Shown here: in pieces, positions 60,573 to 64,000 of the stretch
Layout: every line of letters starts with the position of its first letter
How positions within the stretch are numbered: position 1 is the first letter of the stretch
NCBI GenBank assembly: GCA_934085565.1
Contig: CAKOHG010000001.1
Coordinates: forward strand, 186,001-250,000
Origin: an uncultured Bacilli bacterium
GTDB taxonomy: Bacteria; Bacillota_I; Bacilli_A; RF39; UBA660
Direction of reading: 5' to 3'
Length of the DNA stretch: 64,000 nt
Program-made: the position numbers and the translations under genes
The notes under the pieces: model-generated
The model's database searches: none
Seen by the model: the letters and a program-made list of their open reading frames with translations, nothing else
What the model was told of the DNA's origin: nothing

Positions 60573-61736
60573 TTAAGAGCTCGTCATCATTTTAATTTGT
60601 CTTTTTTCTTCGTTAATTTTATTTTCAATAGCAATTCTTTGAAGCACAAAACACATTAAAATAATATTCATATTATAACTTCCTCCATAACTTAAAAATG
60701 GAAGGGGTACTCCGGTTAAAGGAATTAAAGCGAGTGACCCCGCTAAATTTATGACTAAATGAAGTAAGATATAAATAAATGTTCCATAGCAAATAATAAA
60801 ATTACGGGTATTATCACAAGATTTAGCGATTTTTAAAATGCGATATAAAATTAAAATATAACCAATTAAAACTAAAATACCTACTAAAAGTCCTAATTCT
60901 TCTACTAATATAGGAAAAATAAAATCGGTATGAGCTTCAGGTAAATATAAGTATTTTTGACTAGAATTACCAAGTCCAACACCTAAAAGCCCACCATTAT
61001 GATAGGCAATAAGGCCATTGCAAACTTGATAACCTGTATCGTCCATATAACGGCTACAAGGAGCCGCAAACTTAAGACGTGATAACTGAGAAGAATTAAA
61101 AATATCAGAACCACTATAAAGAAGAACAATAGCGAATATAATAGATCCAATACCTATATACTTTATGATATTTACTTTCTTTTTATCCGGAAAAGGCACT
61201 TTTAAAAAAGTAAAAAAGACAATGCCAGCAATAATAGCTGCTCCTCCAAAATCCGGTTGTTTTGCTACTAAAATAAAAATAAAAAGAGCAATCACAATAG
61301 GAATAAAATTATACAAAAATGTTTTTTTTCTTTTTAAACTTTTTTCATAAAAAACACCCATATATAAAATTAAAGCGGTTTTAGCAAACTCAGTTGGTTG
61401 CAAATTAAAGAAACCAAAATCTATCCAGCTTTGAGCTCCCCCAGCAATCGCACCATAACCAAAAACGTAAAGAAGTAAAGCTACGACAACTACTAAATAA
61501 ATGGGAGCAAACCATTTATAATTGCGTGTAGGATATTTTAAAACGAATAAAAATCCTAAAAAGCAAGAAAACAAGACAAATATTACTTGTCGGATAAAAA
61601 AATAATAAGAGGAAACTTGATATCTTAATACTGCCGACACTGATGAGGCACTTAAAATCATCACAATTCCCAAAATCATATAAACTAACATTAGAAAAAA
61701 AAGAGGTCTGTCTATTTTTTTCATTAAGGACTTCAT
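60573..61736 (-). CDS. ftsW: SEDS glycosyltransferase FtsW-type
   Basis: Peptidoglycan polymerase of the division or elongation machine. 387 residues with about ten membrane helices. SEDS motifs: YLPEAHTDFIFPILVEELGL and LPLTGVPLPFLSYGGSYN, and LQPTEFAKTALILYMG. The PEAHTDFIF form is closer to FtsW than RodA, but RodA cannot be excluded. ATG preceded by AAGGTGATACT. Confidence 0.9.
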   Translation of the reverse strand: MKSLMKKIDRPLFFLMLVYMILGIVMILSASSVSAVLRYQVSSYYFFIRQVIFVLFSCFLGFLFVLKYPTRNYKWFAPIYLVVVVALLLYVFGYGAIAGGAQSWIDFGFFNLQPTEFAKTALILYMGVFYEKSLKRKKTFLYNFIPIVIALFIFILVAKQPDFGGAAIIAGIVFFTFLKVPFPDKKKVNIIKYIGIGSIIFAIVLLYSGSDIFNSSQLSRLKFAAPCSRYMDDTGYQVCNGLIAYHNGGLLGVGLGNSSQKYLYLPEAHTDFIFPILVEELGLLVGILVLIGYILILYRILKIAKSCDNTRNFIICYGTFIYILLHLVINLAGSLALIPLTGVPLPFLSYGGSYNMNIILMCFVLQRIAIENKINEEKRQIKMMTSS

Positions 61737-61890
61737 AGTATCACCTTATCATAATCGTATCACAAAAATAAATAGATACAAAGTTATTTTAAAAAATAGT
61801 TGACATTTATTAAACAAAAAATAATATACATTTTATATCACTTTTTAAAAAGATGTATAAAATATAGTAGATAGATTAGGAGGTAATACT

Positions 61891-62079
61891 ATGTATTATT
61901 ATGGTAATAATGGTTACTATGGTGGTATGGGTGGCGGATATTCTCCATGTTATAGCACAGGATATGCCGGATACACTTCTGGTTATGGTGCAGGCGCCGC
62001 TATTTGGATCGTTTTATTCATTTTACTTGTTATCATCATAGGAGCTGGCTGGAATTGGAATAACAATTCTAACAACTAA
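61891..62079 (+). CDS. Small Gly/Tyr-rich membrane protein, YjcZ-like
   Basis: A 62-residue protein: a Tyr/Gly-rich N-terminal half (YYYGNNGYYGGMGGG) and a membrane helix GAAIWIVLFILLVIIIGAGW near the end. This resembles the YjcZ/small sporulation-linked peptides of Firmicutes, in which a glycine-rich head precedes a LFILLIIVG helix. The ribosome site AGGAGG is very strong. Function unknown; a spore or envelope role is inferred from the family only. Confidence 0.7.
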   Translation: MYYYGNNGYYGGMGGGYSPCYSTGYAGYTSGYGAGAAIWIVLFILLVIIIGAGWNWNNNSNN

Positions 62080-62086
62080 AGATAAA

Positions 62087-62119
62087 TAAAAAGGTGACTC
62101 GTTTTGAGTTACCTTTTTT
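62087..62119. terminator. Bidirectional terminator between the YjcZ-like and MYG1 genes
   Basis: AAAAAGGTGACTC and GAGTTACCTTTTTT, stem with one G-T pair; it covers the last codons of the convergent gene. Confidence 0.85.
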
Positions 62120-63020
62120 GATTCATTGCTAAATTAGCGATTTTTATAGCTCCATCTAAAGTATCACAAGCGGCAATAAAAAGATTTTTATGGCAAAAAC
62201 GGAAACCTAACACTCCTGTTAGTTTTTCTAATTCTTCTTGTTCTTTACCTCCCCACTCTTCTTTTAAAGGACACCGAAGTTCAAAACTATTTTTTTCTTT
62301 GGGAATCGTATGAATAACGTATCCACCTCGGTTAGAAGGAAAAATAGCGAACCAAATATCTTCTGCGTTTTTGCTTTTACTATCTAAAACAGCCTTACTA
62401 TAAGGAAGATACTCATTTAATAAAAGAAGATGGTTACTACTCTTTTCGATTTTCTCTTCTACTATATCTTTAGCTTTTAAATAATCTAAAGTTCTTTTTT
62501 CAATTCTATCAAAAATCACTTTAAAGATTTGATAAGCTTCATAAAAGGCTTCATTATAGCTTTTTTCTTCACACCATGTAGGATTTAAATATTCCACTAC
62601 TTCTGATAAAGAAGAAACTTTATAATCATTAGGATTTGGAAGAAACATCCCATTATCATAAGCGTCAATTTGCATTACAAAATCATGTAAAAAAAGATCA
62701 TAAGCATAATCAATATCTTTAACACCAAGACTTTTTAAGTAATCTTTACCATATTTTTCAAATAATTTTCCAAAAGAACAATATTTTACCTTATTCTCTC
62801 TTACTTTAGAGTCAGCTTGATGGTGATCAAACTCACCAAAACCAATATCATAAATTATTTTATCTGGATAAAGACTAGCATTGATTTCTTTCGCACGATA
62901 CAAAGTAATATCTTTAAATACTTTTTCTAAAAAGATGGTGGCAAAAACATCATCTGCATGAAATTTACTATCATGCGTTACAAACTTAGCGTCTTTTAAG
63001 TTATCACAAATTGTTAACAT
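62109..63020 (-). CDS. MYG1-family DHH-like hydrolase
   Basis: About 303 residues. The signature FVTHDSKFHADDVFATIFLE near residues 12-31, then IIYDIGFGEFDHHQ, identifies the MYG1/UPF0160 family, related to DHH phosphoesterases and described in eukaryotes as an exonuclease. The metal-binding His, Asp and DHH residues are present. ATG 63020 has AAGAGG; a longer frame to 63200 overlaps the def promoter. The bacterial substrate is unknown. Confidence 0.85.
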   Translation of the reverse strand: MLTICDNLKDAKFVTHDSKFHADDVFATIFLEKVFKDITLYRAKEINASLYPDKIIYDIGFGEFDHHQADSKVRENKVKYCSFGKLFEKYGKDYLKSLGVKDIDYAYDLFLHDFVMQIDAYDNGMFLPNPNDYKVSSLSEVVEYLNPTWCEEKSYNEAFYEAYQIFKVIFDRIEKRTLDYLKAKDIVEEKIEKSSNHLLLLNEYLPYSKAVLDSKSKNAEDIWFAIFPSNRGGYVIHTIPKEKNSFELRCPLKEEWGGKEQEELEKLTGVLGFRFCHKNLFIAACDTLDGAIKIANLAMNQKR

Positions 63021-63142
63021 AAAAACCTCTTTTCTATATTTATATACTTTGCTTATTATAACATAGCTAAAAGGTTGCTGACGAAATTTTCTTTTATTTT
63101 TAGTTTTTTGTGGTACAATATTAATGTTTTGGGGTGTTGTAT

Positions 63143-63694
63143 ATGAATTTACCAAAGATACATATTTTAGAAGAATATGATAAAAAATTAAGAATGACAA
63201 GTAAGGAAGTTACCTTTCCTTTAACTAAAGAAGATAAAGATATGATTAATGATATGATAACTTATCTTACTATGAGTCAAATTAAAGAATATGAAGAAAA
63301 ATATAATTTAAGACCAGGCATGGGACTTTCAGCTGTTCAAGTTGGCTCATTAAAAAGAATTTTTGTTATTGTTGAAGAAAAAGATGATCATACTTTCAAA
63401 AATTATATTGTTATTAATCCAAAAATTCTTGCTCACAGTGAAGAAGAAATATTTGTTGGCGAAGGTGAAGGATGTTTATCTATTAATCGTCCCGTAGAAG
63501 GAATCGTTCCTAGATTTGCTAGACTCACTGTAGAAGCTTATGACGTTGAAGGAAACAAATTTCAAATTCGTGTTCGTGAAGACATTGCTATTGCTTTTCA
63601 ACATGAAATTGATCATTTAAATGGCATTTTATTTATAGATAAAATTGATCCTAAAAATCCTTTTAAAAATCGTGACAAAATGCGAGAAATTTAA
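63143..63694 (+). CDS. def: Peptide deformylase
   Basis: Removes the formyl group from new proteins. All three metal motifs are present: GMGLSAVQVG (G-x-G-x-A-A-x-Q variant), EGCLSI (Cys ligand) and HEIDHLNG (two His and catalytic Glu). 183 residues, matching the Gram-positive type II enzyme with its insertion near residue 50-60. GGGGTG precedes ATG 63143; TGTGGTACAAT upstream (63109-63119) is an extended -10. Confidence 0.95.
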   Translation: MNLPKIHILEEYDKKLRMTSKEVTFPLTKEDKDMINDMITYLTMSQIKEYEEKYNLRPGMGLSAVQVGSLKRIFVIVEEKDDHTFKNYIVINPKILAHSEEEIFVGEGEGCLSINRPVEGIVPRFARLTVEAYDVEGNKFQIRVREDIAIAFQHEIDHLNGILFIDKIDPKNPFKNRDKMREI

Positions 63695-63730
63695 AAAACT
63701 GAATATCTTTAAAAGACGTTCAGTTTTTTA
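63693..63730. terminator. Bidirectional terminator between def and smc
   Basis: AAAAAACTGAA and TTCAGTTTTTT form an 11-base stem with T tracts on both strands. Confidence 0.88.
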
Positions 63731-63732
63731 TT

Positions 63733-64000
63733 TTACATATCTTTATTTTCTAAAGTAACACTTACAATTTTAGAAACACCTTGTTCTTGCATCGTTATGC
63801 CGTATAAAGTACCAGCATATTCCATTGTTCTTTTCTTATGAGTAATCAGTAAGAATTCACTTTTATCCTTTTGCTCTTGTAAGTATTTACCGAAAGTATC
63901 AACGTTTGCTTCGTCTAAAGCTGCTTCTACCTCATCTAAAATACAAAATGGTACAGGATAGACATTTAATATTGCAAATAAAAGGGAAATAGCCGTTAAA
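63733..64000 (-). CDS. smc: SMC chromosome condensation protein, C-terminal end (partial)
   Basis: Reading the minus strand from the window edge gives LTAISLLFAILNVYPVPFC, then ILDEVEAALDEANVDTF, then LLITHKKRTMEYAGTLYGIT and MQEQGVSKIVSVTLE, ending at TAA (63735-63733). This is the C-terminal ATPase half of SMC with Walker B (ILDEVEAALD) and the D-loop. The rest lies outside the window. SMC forms the condensin ring for chromosome segregation. Confidence 0.93.
   Translation of the reverse strand, partial: LTAISLLFAILNVYPVPFCILDEVEAALDEANVDTFGKYLQEQKDKSEFLLITHKKRTMEYAGTLYGITMQEQGVSKIVSVTLENKDM

Noticed and set aside
1..64000. CRISPR arrays, insertion sequences, rRNA and tRNA genes
   Set aside because: I saw no regularly spaced repeats, transposase genes, rRNA or cloverleaf sequences anywhere in the window, though a tRNA scan was not run.

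Overview
The window is a 64 kb chromosomal segment of a low-GC Gram-positive bacterium, most likely an uncultured member of the Bacilli (RF39- or Erysipelotrichia-like). The evidence is AT-rich codon use, AGGTGAT- and GGAGG-type ribosome binding sites, T-box leaders, a CIRCE operator, MurT/GatD, SpoIVB- and SpoIIM-like genes, a eukaryote-type ProRS, and GatCAB beside AspRS and AsnRS. UGA is a normal stop (hipA-like, xseA, xseB, xerC), so this is not the Mycoplasma code. The organism has a cell wall (LtaS-like, FtsW, MurT), makes phosphatidylethanolamine (pss, psd), ferments through pyruvate formate-lyase and carries part of a type IV pilus system.

Layout. 1-24,130: mostly + strand housekeeping genes: LtaS-like/topA, pflBA, GNAT/unknown/obgE, htpG under a CIRCE promoter, mutS, a nusB/HipA-like/xseA/xseB/proS operon, a spoIVB-like gene, a spoIIM-like gene, mnmA and an XRE-type regulator. 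24,130-24,480 is intergenic and carries a strong candidate chromosomal dif site (24440-24467). Gene orientation flips here: genes to the left mostly point right and genes to the right mostly point left, as expected where the two replichores meet. 24,480-37,700: zupT-like, xerD, rarA, gpsA, tcdA, a probable 6S RNA, an unnamed ~100-nt structured RNA, and gatB-gatA-gatC-aspS-asnS with a T-box. 37,700-44,500 is an accessory island. 44,500-64,000: xerC, murT/gatD, a pilin, psd/pss/flippase, a T-box-controlled valS operon, two large membrane-anchored surface proteins, prepilin peptidase and PilC, ftsW, a YjcZ-like peptide, a MYG1-family hydrolase, def and the end of smc.

The most unusual content is the six-gene operon at 38,575-44,336. 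It encodes a B12-type radical SAM enzyme, a radical SAM enzyme fused to a dephospho-CoA-kinase-like P-loop domain, a BtaA/DUF3419-like aminocarboxypropyltransferase homologue, a 153-residue protein with three copies of an 11-residue Ser-Glu-Ser-Arg/His motif at its two ends, a cyanophycin-synthetase-like ATP-grasp ligase and a class I methyltransferase. Genes overlap or abut throughout. I read it as an undescribed peptide- or carrier-protein-modification system. At its asnS side lie degraded copies of the xerC 3' end and of the asnS T-box, which record a duplication tied to how the island arrived.

Other points worth following: a GatD that has lost both catalytic residues of its glutaminase site, a HipA-like kinase inside the nusB-xseA operon, the htpG promoter embedded in its HrcA operator, a free-standing small RNA downstream of gatB, and a repeated TGTGNTATAAT extended -10 promoter element.
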